DNA of 46,687 nt, from IMG/VR virus record IMGVR_UViG_3300010397_001068, positions 1 through 46,687 of that record; one strand, 5' to 3'. The notes beneath the pieces are model-generated. The model was not told the origin of the DNA. It searched no databases and worked only from the letters and a program-made list of their open reading frames with translations. Shown piece by piece: positions 15,883 to 25,157 of the stretch. The stretch is from a virus. The stretch's first letter is position 1. Every line of letters starts with the position of its first letter. The translations under genes were made by a program, and so were the position numbers.

Positions 15883-16302
15883 ATGCCGCGCTTCCTCACC
15901 TCCACCGAGCTCAAAGCCCTCCGCGGCGAAGCGGAAATCCTCCGCCTCGCCGCGGGCTCGGAGGACGCCCTCACCGCCGCCATCAACCAGGGCGAGAGTT
16001 TCGCCCTCTCCTACCTGCTCACCCGCTACGGCGCTGCCCTCCCGGCCGATCCCACCGCCACCCCCGACGTCCTGAAGGCGCAGATCGCCGTCCTCGCGCA
16101 CCGGCGCCTGATCACCAGCCAGGTCGCTCCAGCCCTCGACGACGAGTACAAGCAGGCCGTGAAGTGGCTCGGCGACGTCGCCCGCAGCATCGCCAGCCTC
16201 AACCTCCCCGAAGCGCCTCCGGTGGACCAGTCCACACCAGCGGTTCTCTCCAGCGGCCCGTGCGGGCCGGGCATGACCCTGAAAGACCTCGAGCACTGGT
16301 AA
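15883..16302 (+). CDS. Mu gp36-like head-tail connector (DUF1320)
   Basis: 139 residues with the DUF1320 pattern: a short helical N-terminus (FLTSTELKALRGE), a repeatedly helical middle (INQGESFALSYLLTRY) and DVLKAQIAVLAHRRLI. In Mu-like phages this gene lies just after the capsid gene and acts at the head-tail junction. Its position here matches. Confidence 0.75.
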   Translation: MPRFLTSTELKALRGEAEILRLAAGSEDALTAAINQGESFALSYLLTRYGAALPADPTATPDVLKAQIAVLAHRRLITSQVAPALDDEYKQAVKWLGDVARSIASLNLPEAPPVDQSTPAVLSSGPCGPGMTLKDLEHW

Positions 16303-16307
16303 CCGCC

Positions 16308-16778
16308 ATGCGCATCGCACTCAAGCTCGACGGTGCCCGCGAGGCCCAGGACCTTCTTCAGCGAACCGGAAAGAAGCTCAGCCAGCCGGCCCGGCCGCTC
16401 CTCGAGGTGCTCGCCGCCGAGCTCCAGACCTACCTCCAGACACACATCCGCGAGGAGTCTGGCCCCGCCGGCCCCTGGCCCGCCCTCATGCCCCAGACCC
16501 GCGCCATCCGCAATCACTACGGCCACGGCGACAGCCCCAAGCTCATCCGCGCCGGCGACCTCCTCCACAGCATCACCACGCTCGCCCTGACCGACCACGG
16601 CGTCGACGTCGGCACCCACATGTCCTACGCCCGCGTCGTCAACGACGGCGGCACGGTCACCGACCCCAAGACTGGTCAAACCCGCACCGTGCAGGCTTTC
16701 CCCTTCGTCTACGCCACCGCGCAGGAAATCGACGATCTCCGTACGCTCGTCCAGGAGTACTACTTTGGCGCTCCCTGA
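16308..16778 (+). CDS. phage virion morphogenesis protein (gpG-like)
   Basis: 156 residues from ATG 16308. A longer upstream extension is open but overlaps the previous gene deeply. Recognisable is the basic/aromatic core WPALMPQTRAIRNHYG, followed by LIRAGDLLHSI and VVNDGGTV. This matches Mu G/P2 S-type tail-completion proteins. It probably joins head and tail. The next gene starts inside its 3' end. Confidence 0.65.
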   Translation: MRIALKLDGAREAQDLLQRTGKKLSQPARPLLEVLAAELQTYLQTHIREESGPAGPWPALMPQTRAIRNHYGHGDSPKLIRAGDLLHSITTLALTDHGVDVGTHMSYARVVNDGGTVTDPKTGQTRTVQAFPFVYATAQEIDDLRTLVQEYYFGAP

Positions 16779-17301
16779 TCCCACCCTCTACCCCGATCTC
16801 CCCTGGTCGATCGACGCTCGCATCCTCCTCGCGCTGCGCCAGGTCCTACGCGCCGACGCCCCGCTGCGCACCGTGCTCACCCGCGACGATCAAATTGTCT
16901 GCGCCGAGATGGCCTTTCTGCTGCGCATGGAAAATCTCGCCAGCCCCAGCGTGCCCTGCCTCGCCCTCTCACTCCTCGCCGACGAGGAGACCGAGACCAC
17001 CAGCAGCTACGGCGCGGCCTACACGACCATCGTCCAGGCCGCCCTGGTGACGCAGCCGCCCGCCGCGTGGGGCGACACGTCCGACCTCCTCCGCTCCCGC
17101 CTCGTCGCGCAACTCCGGCGCGTCGTCCGCGCCGATCGCGGAGTCCTCGCCGACGATAGCGGCCGGCTCACCGAGGCGGTTACCAAGATCCAGCAGGTCC
17201 GCTTCGACGGCACGCAACTGCCGTCCGGTCTGCTCCTCACTCTCATCAACATCGAATATCGCAGCGAGATCACGCTCGACGATCAGGAGGTCCTCCCGTG
17301 A
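16765..17301 (+). CDS. putative tail terminator / neck protein
   Basis: 178 residues from TTG 16765, overlapping the previous gene by 14 bases. A mixed alpha/beta sequence with a central YTTIVQAALVTQPPAAW and a late INIEYRSEITL is consistent with Mu gp37-like or tail-terminator proteins. I see no decisive motif, so the call rests on position between the connector and tail tube genes. The stop overlaps the next GTG start. Confidence 0.45.
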   Translation: MALPDPTLYPDLPWSIDARILLALRQVLRADAPLRTVLTRDDQIVCAEMAFLLRMENLASPSVPCLALSLLADEETETTSSYGAAYTTIVQAALVTQPPAAWGDTSDLLRSRLVAQLRRVVRADRGVLADDSGRLTEAVTKIQQVRFDGTQLPSGLLLTLINIEYRSEITLDDQEVLP

Positions 17302-17672
17302 GTAGAGTCCCCATCCACTACGACGGCAGCCGCGGCGCAATCCGCGTGCAGCTCCGGAATCCCTTGACGGCCCTCGATCTCCCGGACGCCGGCGTTCGAT
17401 CCGTCCTCCCCGGTGACGCCGAGGACCTGCTCAGCCCGAAGATCGGCGGCGCCTTCTCGCGCACCCTGCCGCTCTCCGACGCGGCGGTCCGCTTCACCAT
17501 CAAGGCCCGCGTCCTCACCCGCCTGGCCGACAAAGGCGAGCTCACCACCGCCCTCTACACCCCACCCGGCACCGAGCAGGAGCTGCGCTACCTCGTGCTC
17601 GATCGCCTCACCCTCAAGCGCCTGGCGACCGCAGCCGCGGCCGGCGACACCAAGGAGGACGACTCCAAATGA
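17298..17672 (+). CDS. hypothetical tail-region protein
   Basis: 124 residues from GTG 17298 (GTGA overlap). Predominantly beta-type, with VRSVLPGDAEDLL and ELRYLVLDRLTLKR. It precedes the tail tube gene with a four-base overlap. A neck or tail-assembly role is likely from position; no family recognised. Confidence 0.5.
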   Translation: MSRVPIHYDGSRGAIRVQLRNPLTALDLPDAGVRSVLPGDAEDLLSPKIGGAFSRTLPLSDAAVRFTIKARVLTRLADKGELTTALYTPPGTEQELRYLVLDRLTLKRLATAAAAGDTKEDDSK

Positions 17673-19018
17673 GCGGCCCCGGCGTTGCAGCGAGCGGTTC
17701 CACCGTCCTGTGGGGCCTCGGCCCCGAGCAGGCCTTCGGCGTCCCCGGCGCGGCCGGCCTCACGGCCTATCGCGCCATCCTTCCCCTCGACGCCGATCTC
17801 CTCGGGAAAGAGGAGGACTCCAACGCGGTCAATCAGTCCGGCTTCTATGAGCGCGGCATTCCAGGTGCCAAAGACGGCAAGGTCTCCTGGGGCCTCCCGT
17901 TGACGTCCGGCATGATGCTCGAGTTCCTCGAGCATCTCTTCGGTTCGGTCACCAAGACGACGCCCGAGACCGGCGTGCGCAGCTACCTCTTCGAGCCCGA
18001 CCGCAGCGGCGTCGACACCAGCTTCTACGGCCTCCTCACGCGCGACCCCGTGGCGCGGAACTGGCTCTACGGCATCAAGTTAGACAAGCTCACCTGCGAC
18101 ATCGGCGACAACACCGAGATCCCGGCCAAGTTCGAGGGCCAGGCCAGCCAGGGCACCCGCATGGGCGCCGCCGTCGCGGACGACGCCAACACCGGCACCT
18201 ACACGAAAGGCCCCTACCTCCGCGGACCACTGCGCGATCCGGCCGCCGGCGACGTCTATCTCAAAGTCACCCGCGTCGACACCGGTCTCCAGTTCAAGAT
18301 CGAGCAGACCACCGGCACCCCCACCTTCCCCGAAGCGGCCGTGGACGTTGCGCTCGACGGCGACGAGGCTGTGTTCCAGAACCTCCAGTTCGACGGCGCC
18401 GATCTCGGCTTCTGGGGAGAAAACAAGGATCTCCTCGAGGCGATCTTCCCCGGCACGGCCGACGATCACGCGGATCTCGCGGTGGGAGACATCTTCCGGT
18501 TCCGTGCTCCGGGGACCTGGCCCAACCCGGCCGTGGCGACCCTGACCGGCCATCAGCGCTACACCTCCGCCCACTGGACGATCAAGATCCGCAAGGTCGG
18601 CGGTGGCTCCTGGACCACGATGCGCTGCCGCAAGGGCACGTTGGCCCTGGAGTGGCCTTTGAGCGCGGAGCGCGGCAACGGCTCGCGCTACCCGTACTCC
18701 CTTCTCCGCGACGGACTCTTCAAGCCGACCCTCAAGGTGGAGCGCGCCCTCGTCGATCCCTTCTTCGTCGACGGCGCCGAGGCCTCCCTCCGCTTCGAGG
18801 TGCAGCTTGCCTTCGAGGGCCAGGTGCTCGGCACCGCGCACCGCGAAAGCCTCACCGTCGCCTTTGCGAGCGCCCGCATCGACGACTGGAAGGGAGCCCC
18901 GAAGGACGCCAAGGTGATCGCCGAGGAAGTCACTCTCCTCGCCGAAACCAACGGCGCCGGCGATCCGCCCTGCACCATCACCGCCGTCACCGCCCGCAAC
19001 TGGACGCCCACGTCCTAA
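17669..19018 (+). CDS. major tail tube protein
   Basis: 449 residues. The N-terminus (GSTVLWGLGPEQAFG) and the modular, beta-rich body with internal Gly-rich strands fit long-tail tube proteins, often with an added Ig-like section. It is immediately before the tape measure gene. No sheath gene is present, which points to a siphovirus tail. At 449 residues it is longer than many tube proteins (about 200-300), suggesting extra surface domains. Confidence 0.65.
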   Translation: MSGPGVAASGSTVLWGLGPEQAFGVPGAAGLTAYRAILPLDADLLGKEEDSNAVNQSGFYERGIPGAKDGKVSWGLPLTSGMMLEFLEHLFGSVTKTTPETGVRSYLFEPDRSGVDTSFYGLLTRDPVARNWLYGIKLDKLTCDIGDNTEIPAKFEGQASQGTRMGAAVADDANTGTYTKGPYLRGPLRDPAAGDVYLKVTRVDTGLQFKIEQTTGTPTFPEAAVDVALDGDEAVFQNLQFDGADLGFWGENKDLLEAIFPGTADDHADLAVGDIFRFRAPGTWPNPAVATLTGHQRYTSAHWTIKIRKVGGGSWTTMRCRKGTLALEWPLSAERGNGSRYPYSLLRDGLFKPTLKVERALVDPFFVDGAEASLRFEVQLAFEGQVLGTAHRESLTVAFASARIDDWKGAPKDAKVIAEEVTLLAETNGAGDPPCTITAVTARNWTPTS

Positions 19019-19027
19019 GGACCACCT

Positions 19028-21352
19028 TTGGGCTCAGCCGACCAGAACGTCAAGATCGGGCTCACCATCCAGGAGGATGGCGAGCCCGAAGCCTTCGACA
19101 AGGCCGCCCAGGGCGTCTCTGAGCTCGCCGGGAAGGCGGGCGAGGCCGAACCCTCGCTCGCCAGCCTCGCGGAAGGCCTGGCGGCTCTGGGCAGCGCTGC
19201 GGAGGGCACGGCGGAGGCCAAAGATGCCTTCGTCGACTTTGCCACTAGCCTGAAGGACTTCGCCAACTCCGACAGCCTCGAAGGGCAGAAGGCGGCCGTC
19301 GATTCCGCCCTCGAAGCCTGGAAGCGCTTCGGCGAAGAGGTCCCAGACCTCCTGGACAAGTCCGACGAGGCGGCGAAGAAGTACCGGGAGACCCTGGACC
19401 AGCTCACCGAGCAGCAGCGCAAGCTCGGCGACCCGATCGAGCAGAGCCTGGGCAGGGCCCAGACGGCCTTCGAAAATCTGGAGGAGGCGACCAAGAACAG
19501 CCTCGGCACCGCGGCCAAGAAGCTGCCCGAAGCCAAACAGCGGATCGACGACTACCGCAAGGCGATCGACGACGCCCGGAAGGCCGGCGAGCACATCAGC
19601 GACGGCCAGCTCGCGGAGCTGGCGCGTCTCGAGAAGGGCTACGCCTCGGCGCAGAACGCCGTGGCTCGGTTTGGCGCGACGAAAAAGGACGTCCAACGCC
19701 AGCTCGAAACGAGCCGCGCCGCCACAGACGGTGAGGTCCGCTCCATCACCTCGCTCCGCGATGTAGCAAGCGAGGCAAGTCCCGCCATGGGCAAGCTCGC
19801 GATCCAAGCGGCCGCGGTCGTTGGGGCCTTCGAGGCCGGTTATGCCGCGGGGGAAAAGATCCGGAGCGTACTCAACGCTTTGACCGGCGGCGAATTCGAT
19901 CGAAATATCCAAGCCTGGTTCCACCTTGCGGAAGCGGCCGACGCCGCGACAGCCGCGATCGAAGGGGAAGTCGGAGCGGAAGAGCTGGCCAATCAGCGCC
20001 GGATTTTCATGCAGAAGGGGCTCCAGGGGTTTGCCCTCGACGTCGAGAAGAACAGGGCGATTCTCGACCAGCTCGCCCACGGCAACTTCGAGCTCAAGGC
20101 GGCCCAGGATGCACTTGCAGTCTCGACCCATAAGCTCGCGGAGGCGCATGGCGTCGACGAGGCCGCCCTCAACAAGCAGGCGAAGTCTCTCGAAGCCTCG
20201 ATCCTGGCTTTTGCGAGGGCGAATAAACAGCTCACCTCTGACCAGATCGGGAAGCTCTTCAAGGATTCCCTGCAACCCATTCTCGACGGCTACGAAAAGC
20301 TCGGCAAGCAGGCCCCAGAAAACCTCCAGAGGTTGGCCGCCCAGTGGGGCGTTGTCACGTCCGCCGTGGACAAACACAGATCCGCGGTGGCAAGAATCGT
20401 CGAACAGATCACCGGCATCGCCCTCAAGTCCAAGGCCGAGCTGGCACAGGCGGCGAAAGACGTCGAGGATGCCTTCTCCCACATCAACGTAGGGAAGCTC
20501 AACACCGAAGAGTTGGCGAGGGCGCGGAAAGAAGTACAGGACCTAATCGATTCCTACTCCCAGGCTGGCGAGAGAATCCCGGCCAGCCTTCAGAAAATCG
20601 CGCTACAGGTTGGTGCCTTTCAAAACGAAGCCGACCTCATGACCCACAAGGTCGACAACGTCCGGACCGGCCTGGACAAACTCGCCGAGAGTGCAAACAA
20701 GGCCGGCGCGGCGACCGAGAGCGCAGGAACCGCTTCCGGCGCCGCCGCGGTCAGTGTAGGGAAGCTGGAGCAGGCGACCGCGCGGCACGTCAAGGTGGTC
20801 ACGGAGCTGGATGAGAAGACCGGCAAGATGGTCAAGGTGATCCAAGACGCCGGCGAGGCCCAGGCCGCGGCAGCGGCGAGCACTCATCTGCACGTGGAGG
20901 AGGTCACCAAGACGGCTCAGGTTTTCCAGGCCAGCGGCGAGGAAATCTCTCGGACGACGACCCGAGTCAAAGAGCTCACGACGGCCAATGACGGCGCTGC
21001 CGGAAGCGCTGAAAAGCACGCTGAAGGCGTGCGCCAGCTCCGCAATAGCCTCCAAGAGGAAACGGACCTGCTGGCCAGATACGGCGAGGGCGCCGGGGTG
21101 ACGAAACAAAGGCTCGACGAGCTCACGGAAGCGGAGAAGAGGGTCGCCGCCGAAGATGCGGCCGTGATCGGAGGCTTGCAACATGTAGGCGTCGCGCTCG
21201 ACGACCTGAAGGAGCGAGCGGGCCGTCTGAGGGAAGGGCTCCAAGGGATCTTCGACCCCCTCCTCTCCGACATGGCGACCGTGCTGGCCAAGGCGGTCGA
21301 GGTGTCGGAGGCCATCGGTGGCATCGCCGGAACCGGCCTCGGAAAGAAGTGA
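19028..21352 (+). CDS. tape measure protein
   Basis: 774 residues from TTG 19028 with AAGGA upstream. Almost entirely helical, Ala/Glu/Lys-rich and coiled-coil-like, with weakly hydrophobic stretches (IQAAAVVGAFEAGYAAG). It has no enzymatic motif. Position after the tube gene fits a tape measure. At about 1.5 angstroms per residue it implies a tail of roughly 115 nm. No separate tail-assembly chaperone pair (lambda G/GT-like) lies between it and the tube gene. Confidence 0.8.
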   Translation: MGSADQNVKIGLTIQEDGEPEAFDKAAQGVSELAGKAGEAEPSLASLAEGLAALGSAAEGTAEAKDAFVDFATSLKDFANSDSLEGQKAAVDSALEAWKRFGEEVPDLLDKSDEAAKKYRETLDQLTEQQRKLGDPIEQSLGRAQTAFENLEEATKNSLGTAAKKLPEAKQRIDDYRKAIDDARKAGEHISDGQLAELARLEKGYASAQNAVARFGATKKDVQRQLETSRAATDGEVRSITSLRDVASEASPAMGKLAIQAAAVVGAFEAGYAAGEKIRSVLNALTGGEFDRNIQAWFHLAEAADAATAAIEGEVGAEELANQRRIFMQKGLQGFALDVEKNRAILDQLAHGNFELKAAQDALAVSTHKLAEAHGVDEAALNKQAKSLEASILAFARANKQLTSDQIGKLFKDSLQPILDGYEKLGKQAPENLQRLAAQWGVVTSAVDKHRSAVARIVEQITGIALKSKAELAQAAKDVEDAFSHINVGKLNTEELARARKEVQDLIDSYSQAGERIPASLQKIALQVGAFQNEADLMTHKVDNVRTGLDKLAESANKAGAATESAGTASGAAAVSVGKLEQATARHVKVVTELDEKTGKMVKVIQDAGEAQAAAAASTHLHVEEVTKTAQVFQASGEEISRTTTRVKELTTANDGAAGSAEKHAEGVRQLRNSLQEETDLLARYGEGAGVTKQRLDELTEAEKRVAAEDAAVIGGLQHVGVALDDLKERAGRLREGLQGIFDPLLSDMATVLAKAVEVSEAIGGIAGTGLGKK

Positions 21353-22161
21353 TGCGCGCCGACTGGCAAGACCTCCTCGGGCAGATGGACGAGATCCAGC
21401 GCCGCGCGATCGAAGTGCAGGGCCACCTCCGCAACGTCGCGGCCGTCGTGCAAACCACCGCGGCGGCCGTCGACGCGTCCGCCAGCGCTGTCACCGCCTC
21501 TCTCGCGACCCTTGGAAGCTCGGTGAGCACCGCCCAGACCGACGTCTCGGCCTCGCTCTCGACGATCCAGGAATCCGCGGCCTCGGCGGTTGGATTCGTG
21601 GGGAGCTCCACGTCGCAAATGAGCGCCCAGGTCCAGCAGGCCGCGGCCGACGTCGCTGCGAGCGCCACTTCGATGGCCACTTCTACAGAGACGGCGCACA
21701 AGCAGGTCGCCACGCGCCTCGACGATCTCCAGCAGCTCCTCTCCGATCACGACAACCTCTGGAACAAAGGCGTCGACGAAATGATCGACGCCGTCAAGAT
21801 CGGCGCGGTGCCCATCGAGGAGCTCCTCAGGCTCTATGGCGATGCGATCGTGCAGGGCAAGCGTGTGAGGGACTTCCTCTCCGGCCTGGATCTCCGGCAG
21901 TACGTCCACCAGGTCGACGACCTCGCCAAAGGGCTCTACGACGGAACCGTGAAGATCAGCCAGGTCACCGATTTTCTGGGCTCCACGCAGTTGCTGTTTG
22001 CGAAGCAGATGGCCGACACCATCAAGCTTTTCCAGGAAGGCAAGGTCACCCTCGAGTACGTCGAGTCGATCATCGCGGGCATCAAGAAGCTCTTCCCGAT
22101 CGGAGAATTTGCTGACCTGGCGAAGGCGCTCGAGGACGCTCTCCGAAAGGGCCATCTATGA
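21349..22161 (+). CDS. coiled-coil tail protein
   Basis: 270 residues. GTG 21349 and ATG 21352 are adjacent possible starts; the ATG shares a base with the tape measure stop. Residues about 15-130 are a long Ala/Ser/Thr-rich helical repeat (VQTTAAAVDASASAVTA), followed by a more ordinary helical domain. It looks like an extension of the tape measure and could be a second tape-measure segment or chaperone. Function unknown. Confidence 0.55.
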   Translation: MMRADWQDLLGQMDEIQRRAIEVQGHLRNVAAVVQTTAAAVDASASAVTASLATLGSSVSTAQTDVSASLSTIQESAASAVGFVGSSTSQMSAQVQQAAADVAASATSMATSTETAHKQVATRLDDLQQLLSDHDNLWNKGVDEMIDAVKIGAVPIEELLRLYGDAIVQGKRVRDFLSGLDLRQYVHQVDDLAKGLYDGTVKISQVTDFLGSTQLLFAKQMADTIKLFQEGKVTLEYVESIIAGIKKLFPIGEFADLAKALEDALRKGHL

Positions 22162-22835
22162 GCTTCGCGCTCCTGACCTCCGGCGTCCCCGCCCCGCCCA
22201 CCCTGGACGGACTCCACCTCAACGGTATCGCCGCGGATTCCCTCGAAGTGATCGAGCGCGAGCTGGTCGGCACCATCGCCCTCGCCGCCGGCGGCACCCG
22301 CGAGCAGCGCCTGGCACCCGATCCCGGCCAGCCGGTCATCCGTCGTTGGTACCAGGTGACGCTCGACTATCGCCACCTGGCCGACCTCGCCCCCGCCGTC
22401 GAGGCGCGCTTCGCCTTCCCCGGACCGCACCTGCTCGCCCTCTGGAAGCACGTCTGTCTCGGTTGGCTCGGAGACGCCAGCCGTGCCGAGTTCGCGCTTC
22501 CCTGGCGTCTCGCTCCCCACCTTCTCACGCCCGCCGGCGGCGCGCCGCCGGAGCGCTTCGCGCCCGTGATTCGCCTCGAATTCGACGGCGATCCGCTCAC
22601 CCTCGTCGAGCGCGACACATCCGACTACAACGCCGGGTCGCCGGCGGTCGGGGAGGTCTGGGTCGAGCGCGGCGGCCAGCGCCTCAAGCTCGAATCCCCG
22701 CCCGCCGCCGGCGCCCGCCTGATTGCCCACGTCGTGCCCCTCTTCCGCTGCGTCGTCGCGGCTGAGGACGTCGCGCGGCAATACCGCGACCCGGTGCGCG
22801 AGCCGCGCAAGATCGTGCTCCTGGAGGCCGCGTAG
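22158..22835 (+). CDS. putative distal tail protein
   Basis: 225 residues, ATGA-coupled to the preceding gene and followed by the hub-like gene, the usual place of distal tail proteins. It contains a beta-type core with WYQVTLDYRHLADL and FAPVIRLEFDGDPLT. I recognise no specific family, so the call is positional. Confidence 0.5.
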   Translation: MSFALLTSGVPAPPTLDGLHLNGIAADSLEVIERELVGTIALAAGGTREQRLAPDPGQPVIRRWYQVTLDYRHLADLAPAVEARFAFPGPHLLALWKHVCLGWLGDASRAEFALPWRLAPHLLTPAGGAPPERFAPVIRLEFDGDPLTLVERDTSDYNAGSPAVGEVWVERGGQRLKLESPPAAGARLIAHVVPLFRCVVAAEDVARQYRDPVREPRKIVLLEAA

Positions 22836-22836
22836 A

Positions 22837-25026
22837 GTGCCCATCGTCGCCACCGCCCGCCTGCGCGGACGCGTCGCGCCTGCAGACCTCGGCCCGGGCA
22901 CCCTGCGCGGATCTGTCGTCTCTGGATCCACCGCGACACTTTTCGCCACCGTGGCGCGCGACGTCGTCGAGTCCTTCTCCGGCCCCTCGCTCTGCTACAC
23001 CTTCGCCGTCAAGCTGCACGACGAGTGGATTCCCCGCACCGAGCTCCTCGGCCCCTTCGAGCTCGACGAGTCGATCGACACCGTGGCCGTGCTCTTCAGC
23101 TTCGGCCTCTCCGGCCGCCGCTGGTCGATCGAGGCGAGCTCCTGGGTGTGGAGCCGCACCCCGGTCGAGATCTGGGCCACAGCCGGCCCCGCCGGCGGCC
23201 TGCGCACCTGGTTGCGCGCCTTCGGCTACGTCCTCACCTGCGACCAGCAGGAAGGCCCCGAGCCGGTCCTCAAGGTCTCCTGCGGCGATCCGAGCATCCT
23301 CTACGCCCGCGAGCAGCTCTGCGCCGAAGTGCCCACCGGCGCCGGCCTTTCGCGAGGCGCCATCTGCGCCGATCTCCTCGCCGACCTCGGCATCGACTCC
23401 GACATCCCCGCCGGCGCGATCTATGCCAAGAGCCTGGTCACCGACAGCGCCAGGCTCTGGGACTTCCTCGCCGCCTTCGGAGAGCCCGAGGACTGGCACT
23501 GGCGCTTCATCGACGACGCAACCGTCCAGGCCTACACCGCCACCCTGCGTGTCGCTCCCGAGCCCTCCGACGACATCTGGAGCCTCGCCGACGTCGTCTC
23601 GATCCAGAGCGCGCCACCGAGCGAATCGCCGGCCCGCTACGTCCTGCGCAGCACCGAGCTCGTCGACGGCGCCGGCGGCGTGAAAATCGAGATCACCCGC
23701 ATCGAGGTCAAGGGCCTCTTCGCCCCCGTCGTCGCGCCGAACAAGCAGAATTCGGACGGCTCGATCACCAGCCTCGGCGTCTCCACGGGCATCGAAGTCT
23801 TCCGCACCATCAGCGTCCAGGAAGTGGAGAAGCACACGCTTGGTACCACCGTCGTCTACACGGTCACCCGCGACTTCGGCTGGTACAACCCGCGCGCCGC
23901 CAAGCTGCGCAGCCTCGGCCTGCCCGCCGGCCCCGTCGAGGACGGCTACTACTACGCCGTCGCCTGGCTCGATCCGGACGGCACCTACCGCGCCGGGCCG
24001 CAACAGACCTGGGTGCAGACCGGAGAGATCCGCGTCACCCCCACCTACGACGGCGACGGCACCGAGATCTCCACTCACACCGAAACCTACCGCTGGCGCG
24101 GCATCCCCATGGCCACCCGCGCCGCGCTCTCCGATCACCCGAGCGTTCTCAACGCCGCGGTGGGCGACGACGACCTGAGCTGGCAGACCTTCAACCTCGC
24201 CCTGGTCTCGGCCGGAATCCACCGCATCGAGGAGTTCGGCCTGGCGCAGGTGGACGACGTCACCCACGAATTCGGCGCCGCCGGCGCCGAGGTCCGCCAG
24301 ATCGAAGAGACCAGCACCTGGTACGCCGCCCGCAGCGGTGTGACCATCAACTGGCTCAACTACTCCGGCCAGGGCATGGCGGAGATGGTGGCGCCGTTTC
24401 GCCTCACCCGCCGCGTCACCACCGACAACCTGCTCACCGCGGACGCCCTCCTGGCGGGCACCATCGAGACGCAGACCGGCTTCGGAGCCCCCCACCGCCT
24501 CGGCACCCTCGGCGTCTACGACTGGGGCGACGGCGCCTCCTCCAATCAGGCGACCGAGACCTTCCAGGCCCTGCACTCGCAGATCACCACCTACAACGTC
24601 GTCGACGAGCAGACCTACGAAAAGCTCGTCGACGGCCGCCGCGAGCTCCTCAACGGTCGCCCGCCGCGCCCGCGCTTCCGAGCCTCCACCTGGACCCAGA
24701 CCGTGCAGGCGCCGCTCGAGGTGCTCCTCGAGGACCCCGCCGCCGCGGCCTGGTGGGGCGGAGAGACGCTCGTCATCGACCAGCCCTACGTCCAAAACCG
24801 CACCGAGGGCGAAGCCGTCGCGAGGCGCCGGCGCAAGCGGGCCGTGCGCATCCAACACACCGTGGTCCGCCCCGTCTGCCAGGTCCGCCCCGGGCAGACC
24901 GTCCTCCTCCTCGATCCCCGGTCGGGCATCGCCCACCGCTGCCTCGTCGTGACGCTCAAAGAGACCTGGACCCTCGCCCCACGGCCCCAGATCCTCGCCA
25001 CCTACACCCTGGAGCAACCGCTATGA
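22837..25026 (+). CDS. tail tip hub-like protein
   Basis: 729 residues from GTG 22837, chosen for GGAGG upstream and minimal overlap. The N-terminal third has beta strands typical of hub proteins (CYTFAVKLHDEWIPRTE, WSIEASSWVWSRTPVEIW). A middle region resembles the late-control/gp27-like fold, then a large beta-rich C-terminal part follows. Position after the distal tail gene supports a central tail-tip role. I see no peptidase or lysozyme motif. Family assignment is moderate. Confidence 0.55.
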   Translation: MPIVATARLRGRVAPADLGPGTLRGSVVSGSTATLFATVARDVVESFSGPSLCYTFAVKLHDEWIPRTELLGPFELDESIDTVAVLFSFGLSGRRWSIEASSWVWSRTPVEIWATAGPAGGLRTWLRAFGYVLTCDQQEGPEPVLKVSCGDPSILYAREQLCAEVPTGAGLSRGAICADLLADLGIDSDIPAGAIYAKSLVTDSARLWDFLAAFGEPEDWHWRFIDDATVQAYTATLRVAPEPSDDIWSLADVVSIQSAPPSESPARYVLRSTELVDGAGGVKIEITRIEVKGLFAPVVAPNKQNSDGSITSLGVSTGIEVFRTISVQEVEKHTLGTTVVYTVTRDFGWYNPRAAKLRSLGLPAGPVEDGYYYAVAWLDPDGTYRAGPQQTWVQTGEIRVTPTYDGDGTEISTHTETYRWRGIPMATRAALSDHPSVLNAAVGDDDLSWQTFNLALVSAGIHRIEEFGLAQVDDVTHEFGAAGAEVRQIEETSTWYAARSGVTINWLNYSGQGMAEMVAPFRLTRRVTTDNLLTADALLAGTIETQTGFGAPHRLGTLGVYDWGDGASSNQATETFQALHSQITTYNVVDEQTYEKLVDGRRELLNGRPPRPRFRASTWTQTVQAPLEVLLEDPAAAAWWGGETLVIDQPYVQNRTEGEAVARRRRKRAVRIQHTVVRPVCQVRPGQTVLLLDPRSGIAHRCLVVTLKETWTLAPRPQILATYTLEQPL

Positions 25027-25157
25027 ACGCCTTTGCTGGGAGCGCAGCCATCCTGGCGGCCCGGCTGAAAGCCGGAGGACTTCCAACCTTTGACCGCTGC
25101 GCCGGCGTTCCGCCGGGCCGCCAGGATGGCGGCGCTCCCAGCGAGGAGCTTCGATGA
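25023..25157 (+). CDS. 44-codon mini-ORF carrying a repeat hairpin
   Basis: It begins MNAFAGSAAILAARLKAGG and ends GRQDGGAPSEELR. Its start overlaps the hub stop (ATGA) and its stop overlaps the next start (ATGA), so it is fully coupled like its neighbours. Most of its length is an inverted repeat (25035-25142) that resembles a chromosomal REP-type element. It may be a real small gene invaded in frame by a repeat, or a repeat that happens to stay open. I cannot decide from sequence alone. Confidence 0.4.
   Translation: MNAFAGSAAILAARLKAGGLPTFDRCAGVPPGRQDGGAPSEELR
25035..25142. repeat. REP/MITE-like inverted repeat, 31-nt arms
   Basis: Arms at 25035-25065 and 25112-25142 are complementary with one mismatch and read ctgggagcgc, ccatcctgg, cggcccggc. 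The loop is 46 nt. The wording gggagcgc..catcctg resembles short palindromic repeats scattered in many bacterial genomes. It lies within a tightly packed tail operon. It could fold as an mRNA hairpin between the hub and tail fibre genes. Confidence 0.75.
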
